This document shows, one piece after another, positions 29,588-42,900 of a stretch of 64,000 nucleotides of DNA. Source of the DNA: Scenedesmus sp. ARA3 (taxonomy: Eukaryota; Chlorophyta; Chlorophyceae; Sphaeropleales; Scenedesmaceae); contig RWJK01001821.1 in NCBI GenBank assembly GCA_004335835.1, forward strand, positions 298,387 through 362,386, written 5' to 3'. The notes beneath the pieces were generated by a model. That model made no database searches, was not told where the DNA came from, and was given only the letters and a program-made list of their open reading frames with translations. The number at the start of each line of letters is the position of its first letter. The stretch's first letter is position 1. Position numbers and translations under genes: made by a program.

Positions 29588-31699
29588 ATGGCGAGGCGAC
29601 TTCCCCGAGCAAACCGGCCGGCTAGAACTATTGCAAATGATCAGGTGAGCGCGGCCTGTGTCCGTTGGGGACCGATAGCTTCACGTGGCAGATGCAGCGG
29701 GTTGCAGCAGAAGGTCAAGTCTACCCTCCACCCCTACTTGCCCACGGCACTGCTCCAACTCATCGACACATCCTGTCCCCAACCTTTGTCCGGGTTCTAT
29801 ATGCTCCGCAGGTGCCAGATGGACGTTGAGCAGGAGGTGCACCCGCCCAGGCAGTTCCTAGACCCCCACAGGCAAGCAGCAGCTGCAGGCAGCAGCGACT
29901 TCCTCACTCCTGGCATGCGCATGATCGTGGCAAGCTGGATGGTGGAGGTGGCGGAGGAGTTCCGGCTGCAGCAGGAGACGCTGCACCTGGCAACAGGCCT
30001 GCTGGACCGCTTCCTCAGCAGCACGCAGGTGCGCTGGCAGTGCTCAAAGGTATTAGGTTACAACGCATTGTAACTTGCAGCAGTGTGCTGAGGTCACTGA
30101 GTGTCAGCATGCGTCAGCAGCCGGCAGCAGCAGCCGACACTTTCCAGCGGTCCCATTCCCTTGCCGGCAGGCCACTGTGGCGTTCCAACACAAGCTTTGT
30201 TTACTTGGCACTTGTCGCGTGGTGCGGAGGTGCTGCAACGGCCTGTGCTGCAACTGCTGCAACTGCTGCTGCTGCTGCTGCTGCTGTGCAGGATGTGCCG
30301 CGCTGCGTGCTGCAGCTGCTGGCGGTGGCCTGCATGATGCTGGCTGCAAAGGACCTGGAGGTGCGCCCCAGCAGCAGCAGCAGTGAATTGATGGCAGCGG
30401 CAGTGGCAACTGTGGCCGGGGTGCGGCTTGCTAGACATGCAGCAGCAGAGGCTGCTTGTGGTGGCTGCGCAGTGTATGGCGTCTTACAGGCAGCAGCTGC
30501 ATGGACAGCAAGCAAGAGCAGCGCTGAACACCAGCAGTGCTGCGCTGCGCAGCAGCACAGGCAGCAGGTTGGAGGGCACATGTCGCTCAAGCTGCTCTGC
30601 CTGGCTGCTTGCACTGCGCAGTGTTTGCTCAAGTGGGCGTGTTGCCAACCCATAAGATGCTTCAGAAGCAGCAGATAAAGCAGGCTTGCTGCCATCCTAC
30701 TGGTTGTAGCAGCAGCATCTGTGTCATCGTCACATCATGACAAACGCGCTACTGTGTTCCTGCGTCTGCTGCCTGTGGTGTGCAGGTGGTGCAACCCACA
30801 GTGGAGCAGTTCTGTGCGGTGACAGCCAACCACTTTAAGGTGAGCTGCAGAGCAGGAGGAGAGGAGAATGCACAGCAAACACACACAAGGACGCAAGCAT
30901 AGCAGCACCCAGCACATCCACGGCACGCTCAGCAGCAGCAGCAGCAGCAGCAGTGCTGCACTGGTCTCAGTTAAGCCTCGCTACCAGCAGCTACCCCTCT
31001 GCTGACAGCTCTCCGGAGGCATCAGTATGCCGAGCCCTGCATGCATCAGCAATGCACACATCACCACCCTCCCGCTTGCTTACCACCTTCCTGCCTCCCA
31101 CTGCTGCTGCTGCCTGCCGCCCTGCAACAAACAACCACACAACGCACCAACCACAATCACAACAGCGCCAGGACCTGCTGCGCATGGAGCGCATTGTGCT
31201 GGACGTGCTGGAGTTCCGCCTCAGCAGCCCCAGCAGCTACACCTTCCTGCACCTGCTTGCGCAGGCCTGCAGCCACTGCGTGACGCCCAGCGTACTGTCC
31301 CTGGCCATGTATGTCTGCGAGCTCGCAGTGCTGGAGTATGACATGCACCAGTACCCGCACTCCACGCGTGCCGGGGCAGCGCTGCTTCTCTCGCAGCTGT
31401 CACTCGGCGCAGCAGCGCACCTGCCGAATGTGGTGAGTGTGGTGGCCGCACTCGGCATTCCTGTGGATGAGCTGGCAGGCTGCATGGAGAGCCTGCTGTC
31501 ACTGCAGAAGGCTGCATTCCAGCATACGCTGGCGGCTGCAGCAGCAGCAGCAGGCTGCGGCACCGCAGCTCCGAGCTGTGAGGTAGGGGACCTGCTGGCG
31601 CCCCTGCGCACTAAGTACGGCCACGCCTGCTGGTGCGACGTGTCTGGCGTGCCGCCGATCGCTGCGCTGCCGCCTGCGTACGTGTGGGCTGCCTACTGA
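29588..31699 (+). CDS. Mitotic-type (A-like) cyclin
   Basis: Binds and activates a cyclin-dependent kinase. Exons 29588-30028, 30292-30360, 30786-30839, 31172-31699 join in frame to 363 residues. The cyclin box reads [20 protein letters not shown], then [40 protein letters not shown], and the second fold begins [20 protein letters not shown]; this order and spacing match A/B cyclins, closest to A type. The usual VDW after MRxIL is VASW and the usual KYEE is KDLE, so it is divergent. No LxCxE motif is seen, which argues against D type. A GTGAGC at 29645 and a CAG at 29707 bound 63 in-frame bases that could be a tiny intron. The 3' region is exceptionally long without TGTAA. Confidence 0.85.
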
Positions 31700-34600
31700 G
31701 CAGCGGCTGCAGATGGTGCGGCGTGGCGGTTGTGGCCGCGCTGCATTGGCGGGAAGGGGTGGCGGTTGAGCAGCAGCAGCAGCTTTGGCGTTGCTTGGAG
31801 GGCGGTGAGGATGAGCATGAGGGCTTGGAGCAGCGCCGGTGCAGATATCTGCTGGCACACGGCAGCTGTGCAAGCAGCTGCGCCTTTCAATCAGGCTGTT
31901 TGGCTGCTTCTGTCAGGGTGTGTGGCTGGAGCGCTTTGTGTTGTTGCTGGTTGATGACGATGTGATGTTTGCACCCCCTCTCATCACACGGGTCGTTTGA
32001 GCTGTGTCTAGTACAGAGTTGAGTTGAAGAAGGCTTCCATCCTTGCAGCCTTACTGGCTTGTTGTTGGCGCGTGTGTTGTCTGGTGAGGCTTGTGTATGT
32101 TGTTTGTCGCAACTGGCACCTGGGGTTATACATTTCGGTCACTGGTGGTGCAGTAGGAGGCCGGTGCAGCAATGAGGCGTGTATAGGATTGTTTAGGCAA
32201 GGGTTCTGCATAGCCCCATGTGAATACTCCTCTTTGTGCGTGTGTGCATTGGCATTTGTGTGGCGCGCAAGCGTGCTGTTGCATCGTGCGCTGTGCAGCA
32301 TGCTGGCCATGTCAGCCCTGTCTGGCCGCGGCTCTGATCTGCTGCAGCAGCAGGCGCAAGCCGCCGATGCGTTGCAGGCCAGCGTGTGTGTAGTTGTGAG
32401 TGTCGGCGTGAGACCTCTGCGCAGTACATACATAGCGCACATGAGAACATGAGAACTTATCCCAGGATAGCTTGGCTTCTGGCCTCAAGACGTACATAGG
32501 CAGGTTGGCAGTGGCGGGGGCTGTTGTGGAGGCGGAGCATTTGGGGTTTTTGGGGTGGCAGTTTGGAGCCACGGGCGGCCAAGCTGCCATGAAGATGTAT
32601 CTACACATATGCCGATAGCCCCAGGGCTGTACACAAAATGCATCATGTTTTATTCATCTACATCGTACCCGTTGTTGAAGGTTGCATGGCGGCGTATGCA
32701 CGTACGAGCAGTGACGGCTGGCGCTGTATGCAGTAGCGCTAGCTGGTGGTCTGCGGCAGCTGCATTCTATACGGTGCAGAGAGTGCTGCACAGCTGCTTG
32801 CGCCTTCGCCCTGGCGGAGACAGTCGCAAGCATGCAGCTCACTGCGTATTCCTCTCGTCCCATATGCTACACACAGTGTACACACTGCTACCAGGGCCGC
32901 ATTACAGACTACCTATCAGCCCAGCACTCTATGTGGGCCTACACTGCGGCTCATGTGAGCATACACTGCGGCGTGCTGTGTGTGAGTGTGCCGGCGCACA
33001 GACGGCATGTGTGTTGCGGGACGGCTTGTGCTTGTGGCAGCTTGCAGCCTGCAGCTGCGCCGCTGGCGTCCCAGAGCTGTGTACTGAGGGTGTGTGCTGC
33101 CCGTGTCGTCGGAAACGTTTGTCTGCGTGTTGCCAGACTGCGATTGGGGTTTTTGAGGAAGGCCGCTGCATTGTTGTTACTTGTGTGTGTTTCCTCGTGC
33201 GTGGATGTACGAGATGGTGCTGCCACGGCGCAGCAAGCAGCCCATGTTTTGGGCTGCGACTCCATTAGGCCGACTCCACCCCAAAAAAAGGTTTGCGCAA
33301 ACTGTGTGCTCCCTTGAGGCAGAGCAGACACTGGTGCTGTTTTGGTATTAGCGCGCGCCTTGTGTTGTTTTCTGCGCTGCGAGCGTGCTGGCTTGCGGGT
33401 GTTTGTGTCGAGCCAGGGTCAGTTCGCGTATGACATATGTGGAGATGCGGCATTGAATACAGAAGCATGGAGAAAAAAGGTGTCAGTAGGCTGGTCAGTA
33501 GCTCTGGGCAGTACTCATCACTGAGCTACAGATAGGCTGTCAGGAGATGAGCACAGAGCAACGGGTGCCGGTGCGTGTTTGCACCATGCTAAGAGCAGAA
33601 GGTCGTATCGTCCAGTTTGTGGTTTTGAGCATCAACTTCGACCCGCAGCGAGTTGTGCGGGCACCATGGGGCGGCGTGATCCACTCGGCGCACTGCTGCG
33701 TGCTGCCGTGTCTGTGATGCCGCCTAATTCCACCGCCTGAGCACGCCAGCACTGCCCTGTGCGCTTTGCGCAGGCTGTGCTGACTGTGTCTCGCATCTTG
33801 CAGCAGCGAACACAGCAGCTCAGTCCTACGCTTTTGGTTGTAGCAGCTAGCAGCGTAGGGTCCTGCCGAGTGGTGCTGCTGTTGCACTGTTTGAGCAGGC
33901 ACTGCTGTGCGAGCTGCTGACGGTTGTGCAGTGTGAATGCGCAGCAGTCAGCAGCTTGCAAGCTTGCAAGCTACCCAGTGCCAGCAGAGCCAACAGTGTT
34001 TCTGAGGCAGACAGACAGGCAGGCAGGCAGGGCCGAAAAGAAGGCAGGCAGGCAGGCAGACAGACAGACAGACGACCTGGTGTGCAGCCCTGTTCAAGAA
34101 TTGGAACAGGCTGTTAGGGACAGTTGCAGTAGCTGGACTGTGAGGAGTTCAGCAACAGGGGTGTGTGTAGGTGGTCGTGGGTAGGACCAGCCGGCAGCGC
34201 GTGATGCTAGCAGCGCGTCAATTGTATCTTTGCAGCCAGTCAGATCACCAGTCAGCTGCTTCTATGAGATGCATGTGATGCAGGCAGCAGTTTCCCCCAG
34301 AACGCAAAGCAAAGTTTTGCAGCTGTTTGCGGCGCAATTGCGCGCTCGGCCAGTGTCAGTATGTTGTATGAGGATGCCAGGGCCCTTCAGTCAGCCAGCC
34401 AGACAGTCATTTATGGGGTGGGCCAGGCAGGCATACAGCAGCCAGGCAGTCAGTAGGCATCGGGTTGGTCCTGATTTGGGCTTGGCAGCCTCGGTGCTAC
34501 AAACATGTGCCTGGCTGCTGCATGGCACAGCCGCGCTGGGCATGTCATGTCATGTCATGGCCTTGCTCTGCAGGCTGGCACCTCGCGGCAATTTGTTGAG

Positions 34601-37600
34601 TGACTGCCTTTCTGCTACAGTGCATGGTGCATGTGCTGCAGTGTGCGGGGTTAGTAGAGGAGGCAGAGCAAGGAGAACTGCATAGCTGCAATCTTTGTGG
34701 GCCAAAGGTGTCACAGCCGTTCTGTGTTAGCAGCTCCATCAGGAGTTGTCAGGTCTCAGGCTCAGTGTTTTGGGGTCGGCTCAATACGTTTCTGAACTGA
34801 CGTATTGTTCCCTACAGTGATTGCTAGTCCGGCAGTCTGTGTTGCTTGTTCCTTGCCTGCCCCACAGGTCAGGCTGTGTGTGCGTTGGACACATGTGATG
34901 CTAAGCATCGACTGTTGAGGTAGAGAAAGCGGCTGTCAGCGGTTCAGCGACGTTATATGGGCACCATAGGAGGCCGGGTTGCTGTCATGTTGTCATGTCG
35001 TGTGAAGTGACATCTGTGCCATCTGGCAATTCACACAGAGCTGTGGCCTTATGAATGCTGCACCTGCCGTGGCCAAAGTTTGCTGGTAGCTGGGCCTGCC
35101 TCCGGCAGAATTCAGCGGCAGAAGAAGCGTGAGAAATGGTCTATGTGGCGCTCGGCAACTGCACATGTATGCTCCTGCGCTACATGAGATCTCAGACTGT
35201 CCGGTGTTGCGTAGGCGTTGCATTGTTGTTGATGCGTACCGTTCGTATTCTTGCTAGGGGTAGTCATGTGTCAACACTGTGCATAAAAGCAGCTGAGGCC
35301 CCGCGTGGCTCAACTGTTCCAGTTCCTGTCAGCAGGAAGCACGTAGAGGACATGTTTAGCAGTTATGCACGGGTGGCTCACGCTGTGGATGCGCGTGAAA
35401 GGCAGCTGCTGCAGGTGGCTGTGTTGGTGTCCTAGCCCTAACAGCCGTCGCATGCACGCTGCAGCAGCAAACAGCTGGCTCTACGATTTGCATCTGTTTT
35501 CTGTGCGCGTGTGGATTTCCTGGAGGCTTGTGAGCTGCTTGTGTTCCGGCCTCCTCTAATGCACGGCTGCCACACAGTTCTTGAGGCTTGCGAAGCCACA
35601 GTGTGTGAGATGTGTGAGATGCATTCTGGCAGGCCGCCCCACAGATGCTGTGCCTGCTGCAGTGTTTCAGGCACTTGCGTGCGTTGCGCCGTCTTGCTCT
35701 GTTGAGATGTGAGATGTGATATTCAGCAGCAAGGCTGCAGAGGCTGCAGCGATTCGCAGGCCTCTGTTGCGTACTCTGCAAGCGCATGCGGCAGCAGGGC
35801 GCCTTCCAGAAAAACGGATGGCACCGCATTGGACATAGCATCAGCCGTGTGCTGTGCTGTCACATGCGAATGATTAACAGGCTGGAGGCTGTGCTGCTGC
35901 TGCTGCTGTTGGTGCTGCTCCTAGCAGCCTGTCTTGAGCAGTATCGCAGCACGGCTTACTCTATGCCATGTCAAAGTGGTGGTAGGGCTGTGTGCAACAG
36001 GCCAGCTGGCTGGCTGCGGCTGTCACGTGGTGGTGTTGTGACCCCGCTGGCTTTGAATCAGGCCAGGCTGGGAAGCAGCAATCAACCATGTGGGTGCCGG
36101 CTTGTACGTCTGCACAGCTTTGAGGGGACATACCCCCTTGGCACACCAGCGCTACGCTTGCACCAATGCATGGCTTCTTGATTGTGTTTGTCTGTGCAGC
36201 AGCTGCGCCGTTCAATTGCAGCATGGTGCGCGGCGTTGGCAGGCAGCGTCCAACCTGGCTGGGTTGGTAGTAATCTCACATGGCGATTTGTACATCCGCC
36301 AAGCACTGCAGAAGAAGAAGGTGACGGCAGCAGCCCCGCATGTCAGGAGCCACACCAGGTGCTGAGGATGTGGAGGGGCGCCTGCCAATCTGTTGTACAG
36401 AGGCAAGGATGCGCTTTTGGTGCCCATGCTTGCGCCATTCAAATGGGCCCAGGCTTGCGCATATGACCCGGCCGCTGCTGTTGCAGTTGGATCCTGTCTG
36501 GGCTTGCCGAGCTAAAGGCCTGTGCATGACTGCGGAATTGCACCGTCACTGCGTGATGTGCCTGGCGCTGGTGGTTTATGCCGTTCCCCTGCTGCTTCAG
36601 CGGCTCTGGGCGAAGTGCGCTGTGCCTGGCGTGTGTCGCTGGCTCTTGTGTGCTGCAGCGTAGCTGGTTGGCGCAGTTGCCGGGCCGCACTGTGCTGCAG
36701 CCTGCTCACAAACGTTGTCCGTTCTGGCTCCCTCCTGGCCACGAAGACGTTTAGAATGCGATGCTCACCTGCAGCTACGCTCGGTTCAATCGGCTCCAGT
36801 GTGTTGCTGCTGATCCGGCTGCCTGGCTGCTTGGCTGCAGTCCAGCCGTAAAAGGCAGCCAGGCTGCTTCAGCGCCAAAATAACATGTTATAACAGGCTT
36901 TGCTGACATGTGGGCCATCAGCCGTGACGACGCTGATGTGGCTTGGCTGCGCACTGTTTGAGGGCGCTGGGTCAGCCGCCACCGCATGTTAGTACGCACA
37001 ATGCCGGTGCCTGGATTGCGGCGCTCAGTGTGCTGCTTCTGTCTCTGGTTGGGTGCTTCTAGCGGGCCGACCTTACGTGCTGGTCTCGTTAGCGCTATGC
37101 CACGCAACAGATGTTACGCGTTTGCAGTGACACTTGGTATTATGTGTGGCTTTGGTATTACATGCGTGGCTGTGGCATTGCGTGCGTATTCGGCGACGGC
37201 GTGCGGCTGATGTGCAGCGTGAGGCCGCCTGTTCACACAGCAACGCCTGAGCCCCGGCTGTATGACAGCTGGGTCTTGCTGCTGAGAGATTGCTTTGCTC
37301 GTGTTTTGGCAGTAGTTTTAGTAGTAGCAGTAGTAGTAGCGTCTCTGTTTGAAACCACTTGCAATTCTGCCGGCTTACCAGCAGCATAGTCCGCAGAGGC
37401 TGTGCCGGCTGCTCTGGTCTGGTGAGGGGCAGCCAGGGGACTTGCATCTTGCATGTGCGCACCAAACTTGCAGTGTAGTACTACAAACTGCGGGCCGCGC
37501 AGCACTTGGGTTGCGGCTTGAGCAGTACCACGAACTGTGCATGTGCACGCCGCACCTGCGGGGGCAGTGTGCTAGCACAGCAGTAGGGAGACAAAGGGCG

Positions 37601-39319
37601 GGGGTCGGCTGGGGTGGGGTGGATTGCGGCACAGGATTACAACCATGCGGGTGGCAGCAAGTGGGGCGAGCCAGCAGTTGTCAGGATGGGGTGTGACATA
37701 CAATGCTGGTGCTGGCGCAGCAACGCATGGCGGATATCTTTCTTTCTTTCTCTTGTGGCTTTCGAGTCTGTTCTAGCGGCTTTGGGAGGCTTTGCGCATG
37801 ACTTTAAGTGCGGCCTTGCAGCACCCGTGGTGATCCAGGTGTTGCTGTGTGGGTGTCTTTGCAAAGAGCGCTGTTGTGTATGCGAGTGATTCAAAGCGAT
37901 GGCAAGCAGTAGGCCGTTAACATGTGCGGCTGCTGGCTGCCATGAAGCGGCGGGCACCCTGTGGTTTGCAGGGTGCAGCGGCAGCATCTGGCGCATGTCA
38001 GTTGGCTTCAGCTGTGGTGGCAGCCTTTGTTTAGAGCTGCACGCCGGCAGCTGCACTGCCTGCATACAGCGCTGCTAGCGGCCTGTGCAGATTCTGCTGT
38101 TGAAGCCAAGCGACTTTACTCCTGGATACGGCTGTGAGGTGCTCTTTGAGAGGGCGGGAGTTTGGGCGATAATGCATGCTGTTTCCAGCTGCCGGGCTGC
38201 AGGCAGCTGCACTTGCAGTTAGCTGCACGCGCTGTTTATGTACCGGCAGGCATGTGTGTGGTGACTGTTGTTGTGCATGCCTAGTCCTGAGTGTGGATAT
38301 GGGCTGCTGAGCTCTCCCCCAGGCACGGTGCACACACGGTATGCCTCACATGCACACGTCCTATACAGCACAGCGTCCTTTGATAGCGCTGAACGCATGT
38401 GCTCTTTATTTAGGCTTGGTGCATGCTGGCATGCGCTGCTGGCTTGTGCTGAATGCGGCACTGAGGGTGTGTGAGCCTCTCGGTGCATGTCTCTGAGGTT
38501 ACGTAGCGCGGCGCTTTGCTGCAGTTTGCATGTCGGGGCAGGGATTGAGTTCTGGAGAGCTGTGTTTTTTGTTGAAGGCTTGGCGACAACGGCTGTTGCG
38601 TTGGCAGCAGGCCAACCCCACTCTGCTATGCTGAGGGGTTGCCGAGGGCCGTCAGCACGCATCACGCAAGCTGTGTCCTCTGTTGCGTGCTGCGCGCTGG
38701 TCCTTGCGTCGAGCAACGCACCTCCCTCCAGGAGTTGTACATATTGCATTTGCCACTTGTGTCCTGTTGTCAGGCCCACGCACATCCTTATCCTACATAC
38801 CCTTGACATAGTAATCGCAGCGCTTTTGGTGCTGCCGTCTACTATTACTTACTCACCTCTGCCTTGTGTACAAAACGTTCAGGGTCATATGTGCTCTGCT
38901 GCAGCGGCCCTGTTGCTCGGTGCACTACATGTGCATTGCCCAGGGACGCAGCAACAAGCACACTACGCATGTCTGCTGCTTGCAGCTGCATTGCTCGCGT
39001 AGTATTGTGTATGCATACAAACATAGAAGATGAGGCGGCATTGTGTGAGCACGGCAGGGCCATGCCAGCTACTCAATCACTGGCGGCGCACTGCAACTAC
39101 CCTTTCCATTCACACGCCAAGTGCTCTACGGCGGTGGCTACAGCATGCAACGGCATCCCGCAGGGTGCGCATTGCAGCCGCCTGCGGCTCTGCGCGCTGC
39201 TGCTGCTGCTGCTGCCGCCATGCATTGTGTGGCATGCATCAGCGCACTCATACACTACCATATCATCGCCTACTATTTCATTACGCATCAGTGCATGCGC
39301 CCTGGGACAGCGTTCCGTC
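31700..39319 (+). other. 7.6-kb gene-free, TGTAA-free tract downstream of the cyclin
   Basis: No protein-coding pattern is recognised on either strand. The + strand is mostly G/T-rich. Reading every line I found no TGTAA between the cyclin stop and 39320, though about six would be expected by chance. It is best read as a very long 3' UTR or a noncoding transcription unit. Confidence 0.45.
34013..34074. repeat. GGCA/CAGA microsatellite
   Basis: Interrupted tetranucleotide run made of GGCA units and then CAGA units. Confidence 0.85.
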
Positions 39320-39324
39320 TGTAA
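39320..39324 (+). terminator. First TGTAA downstream of the cyclin stop
   Basis: The only TGTAA found on the + strand between 31700 and the assembly gap. If used, the cyclin 3' UTR would be about 7.6 kb. Confidence 0.3.
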
Positions 39325-39402
39325 CAGCGTTTGCTTGAGTGGCTTGTGCCGCAAAAGCCAGGCTCTCCTGTATGTGCCTCAAACACATCGTTGACGGATG
39401 CC

Positions 39403-39491
39403 GCTTGATTCAATGGTCATGTAGGGAGGACCCTGCTACAGCTTGATTCAATGCTCATGTAGGGAGGACCCTGCTACAGCTTGATTCAATG
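39403..39491. repeat. 38-bp minisatellite running into the gap
   Basis: The same 38-base unit starts at 39403, 39441 and 39479 and is cut by the run of N. The first two copies differ at one base. Confidence 0.92.
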
Positions 39492-39984
39492 NNNNNNNNN
39501 NNNNNNNNNNNNNNNNNNNNNNNNNNNNNNNNNNNNNNNNNNNNNNNNNNNNNNNNNNNNNNNNNNNNNNNNNNNNNNNNNNNNNNNNNNNNNNNNNNNN
39601 NNNNNNNNNNNNNNNNNNNNNNNNNNNNNNNNNNNNNNNNNNNNNNNNNNNNNNNNNNNNNNNNNNNNNNNNNNNNNNNNNNNNNNNNNNNNNNNNNNNN
39701 NNNNNNNNNNNNNNNNNNNNNNNNNNNNNNNNNNNNNNNNNNNNNNNNNNNNNNNNNNNNNNNNNNNNNNNNNNNNNNNNNNNNNNNNNNNNNNNNNNNN
39801 NNNNNNNNNNNNNNNNNNNNNNNNNNNNNNNNNNNNNNNNNNNNNNNNNNNNNNNNNNNNNNNNNNNNNNNNNNNNNNNNNNNNNNNNNNNNNNNNNNNN
39901 NNNNNNNNNNNNNNNNNNNNNNNNNNNNNNNNNNNNNNNNNNNNNNNNNNNNNNNNNNNNNNNNNNNNNNNNNNNNNNNNNNNN
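39492..39984. other. Assembly gap (493 N)
   Basis: Run of N. The minisatellite entering it suggests an unresolved tandem array. Confidence 0.99.
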
Positions 39985-42900
39985 CAAGCATGCGTTGCTG
40001 ACTATGCTCAACTTTTCACGTAATCCCTGCAAACATAACACCCCGGGCCCAAAGCACCTTAAATTGATGAGTACAGCGGCTAAGCAGATGCACCTGCAGA
40101 AGGCAAGGCCCCAGCAGGCGGCGTCCGCTCCACAGCTGCCACAGCAGCGTCAACACAACCCCCGCTCTTGCAACACCAATACCACAATACAGTCGACACA
40201 AACACAGCAAGAATACACTAGCAAAGTACACTGGGAGCTTTCGAGCGCTGCAGATCCAGCCGCGCCCATTTATTCACGCGCGCCGCAGGCATGCGGGCCT
40301 GTCCTGACAACACATATCACACCATTGGGGTAAGTAAGGTGCCCTCTCCGGTGCGTGCGCGCAGGTGTATGCCTCACATGCTCCACCTCCAGCATGTCTG
40401 TTGCCCCAGAATGCGTTTGTTGCACCCTGTCGCCGCAGGGAACACAAAGCCAGGGGCAGCTGAGGCCATGCGGACCACGCACAGCACATGAACCACATGC
40501 AGGCCAGATGCGGCACTCGCGTCAGGTGCAGCAGCATATGCATTGCAGCCTTGATGGCAGTTACAGCCGGCATGCATGCACCCGCAGCCCCACAAGCAAA
40601 CCTGTAGGGTGGGTGCCTGCGGCACGTGGCACACGCTGTACGCGCGCCTGCATGTACACGCGCCGATCACAATAACGCTGCACCCAATAAACACCGTAGC
40701 CTATCTTTTGCAGTGCCGCGCTGGTCTAGCAGTTGCTGTGAGCACACGCAGCTCGCAGCTGCATAGAGGGCAGCTATAAGCAAGCCGACACAGCACCTCA
40801 CATGCGGTAAGCATCTGCGGCTTTAAAAACCCCGGCGCGCTTGTCTCAAACTGTAAAAACCACAACATGCCAATGATCAAACTCCTGTAAGCGATACATA
40901 ATGCCATACATATGTCGATGTGTACTTTAACGTAGCGTCCCTGGTGTGCAGTTCAGGTCTGGGGCCGCTGAAACTGAAAGATGAAATGGGGCGCTGCATA
41001 ACTGCCTAGAACTGCTGACCTGACGACATAACGTCGTGTGCAGCAGCTGCCGATGGAAAAGAAGAACTAGCCGCGCGCGGCGGCTGCTACATTGTCCCAC
41101 CAACACATGCATTTAGATGCTTGCACAGACCAGTATGTGCAGAGTCGTCGCTGCTCCTCTCTACCCTCCTGTAAGAGAGGAACTATTCATGCAGCCAGAG
41201 GTCACCCCAAAATCCACGACTATGTTATAACGTCATAACGTCAGAACCTCAACATAGGCCTGGTTGCATTCACAGTGGACCGCATGAATCCATCTGTTCC
41301 GTTGCACAGCCAATCACGTGCTATATAACATGCCACGTGACATGCCAGGTAACCCCCTAGTGTGTGAGACACTGAGCAAGGAACAACGCATCTTTGCAGC
41401 CGCAAGTCATTACCCACGCTAAAATAACAGCACACACTAAGCACGCATACATACCGCGACCAAACTGCAGCCAGCATGCGTGTGTGTGCGTGTGTTTGAC
41501 TCACTACTGCCCCATGCAAATTAGCCAACCACAACGATGTACGGTGACGCATTCACAGCTGTGCGCTGCGGAATTGAACCTTGGAGGAAAAACATGGATC
41601 ATCACAAACGTTGGAGCAAGTCGGTTTGTTGGAAAGGATGCATGGCGGACCGCAGTAGCGCACAGGTGCACTTGTGGCTTGCTCACCCAATGCCAGCCGT
41701 GTAACGCCTGCCCTGATAATGCTGACGCCTGGCCAAGCACCTCACAAAACAGTCTGTATTTAAAGCGCGCGCGCATGTGTAAGCGCACGCGCCGCATACT
41801 TGAGGCTGCTGCGAGTGCACTGCAGAAAACACCTCACTAAACAGTCTAAACAGGCAAACCTGCAGGTATGGACAGCTGCACACAACACGCCTGGCCCCAG
41901 CCGCCCCCAACCCCCACCCTACCCCCGCCCGGGCCATCTACCAAGCCTGCCTGTTCAGCATGGGATGGCCGGCATTCACCATTGTGTTTATGGCTGCAAA
42001 GTGATACCAGCGCTGCACACCCAGACACGAGCACCTGCCGGCAGCCAAAGCACCAACCGCGCCAAGGCAGAGCGCCTTGCGCCGGCATTATGACCCCACT
42101 TGAACCTTTGACCTGTGGCCAACCAAGCCCTAAACACCGCAGACGCTTGCATGCATGCCGCGCACTGCCCAAGCCTGCAACAGCTGTGCAGCAGTTGGCC
42201 GCCTTCAGCCAACTTGGTTCTGGGGCTTCAATCCACCCGCAACAAGACTGTGCAAACCCCCTGCTGCCTGCGCACCCTCTGTGTGTAGTGAGGCAGCGTC
42301 GACATCGCAAAACAGAACTGCAAACGCAGGTGTGCAAAAGCTGGAGCAAACAGAAAGACATCACTCGGTCCCAAACATGCAACCAGCTCCATCGTTTGAC
42401 CTCGCAACCTCCTTGTTCTGCAAACCCACTAGTGCACGCTACCTGTCTAAGCAGGCATAGCATATAATATGCTGACAGCTGCCCTAGCCGAGCATGCAAA
42501 CAATAGGATGCAGCACCTACATGGGAGCGAGGAATCTGCTTGTTGCAGGCAGCAACAGGGCCTGAATACAAACAATGAGCATAAGCACAGCAACGCAAAG
42601 CAACGCACATCACAGCCAAGCGCCTGAATTGGATAAGGCGCAGCAAACCGCAGTGAGCTCAGAGCTGCAAGCAGAATATGAGGCAACTGTGGAAACCATG
42701 CACAGATGCCAGGCGTATAATTCAACACAGCAACCTTGTGTCGTTGCTTTGATAGCCTGCATGCATGCAACGCATGATATTCCTATGTCAACAGCATACC
42801 AGCCGCTGCGCAGCCTTTCGACATAAAGGCACCCGGTCAGCTATGCAGCAAAGCAGCTGCGCGGTAGCCAGCCAGCAAAATGCCTGGCAGCAGCAGCAGA

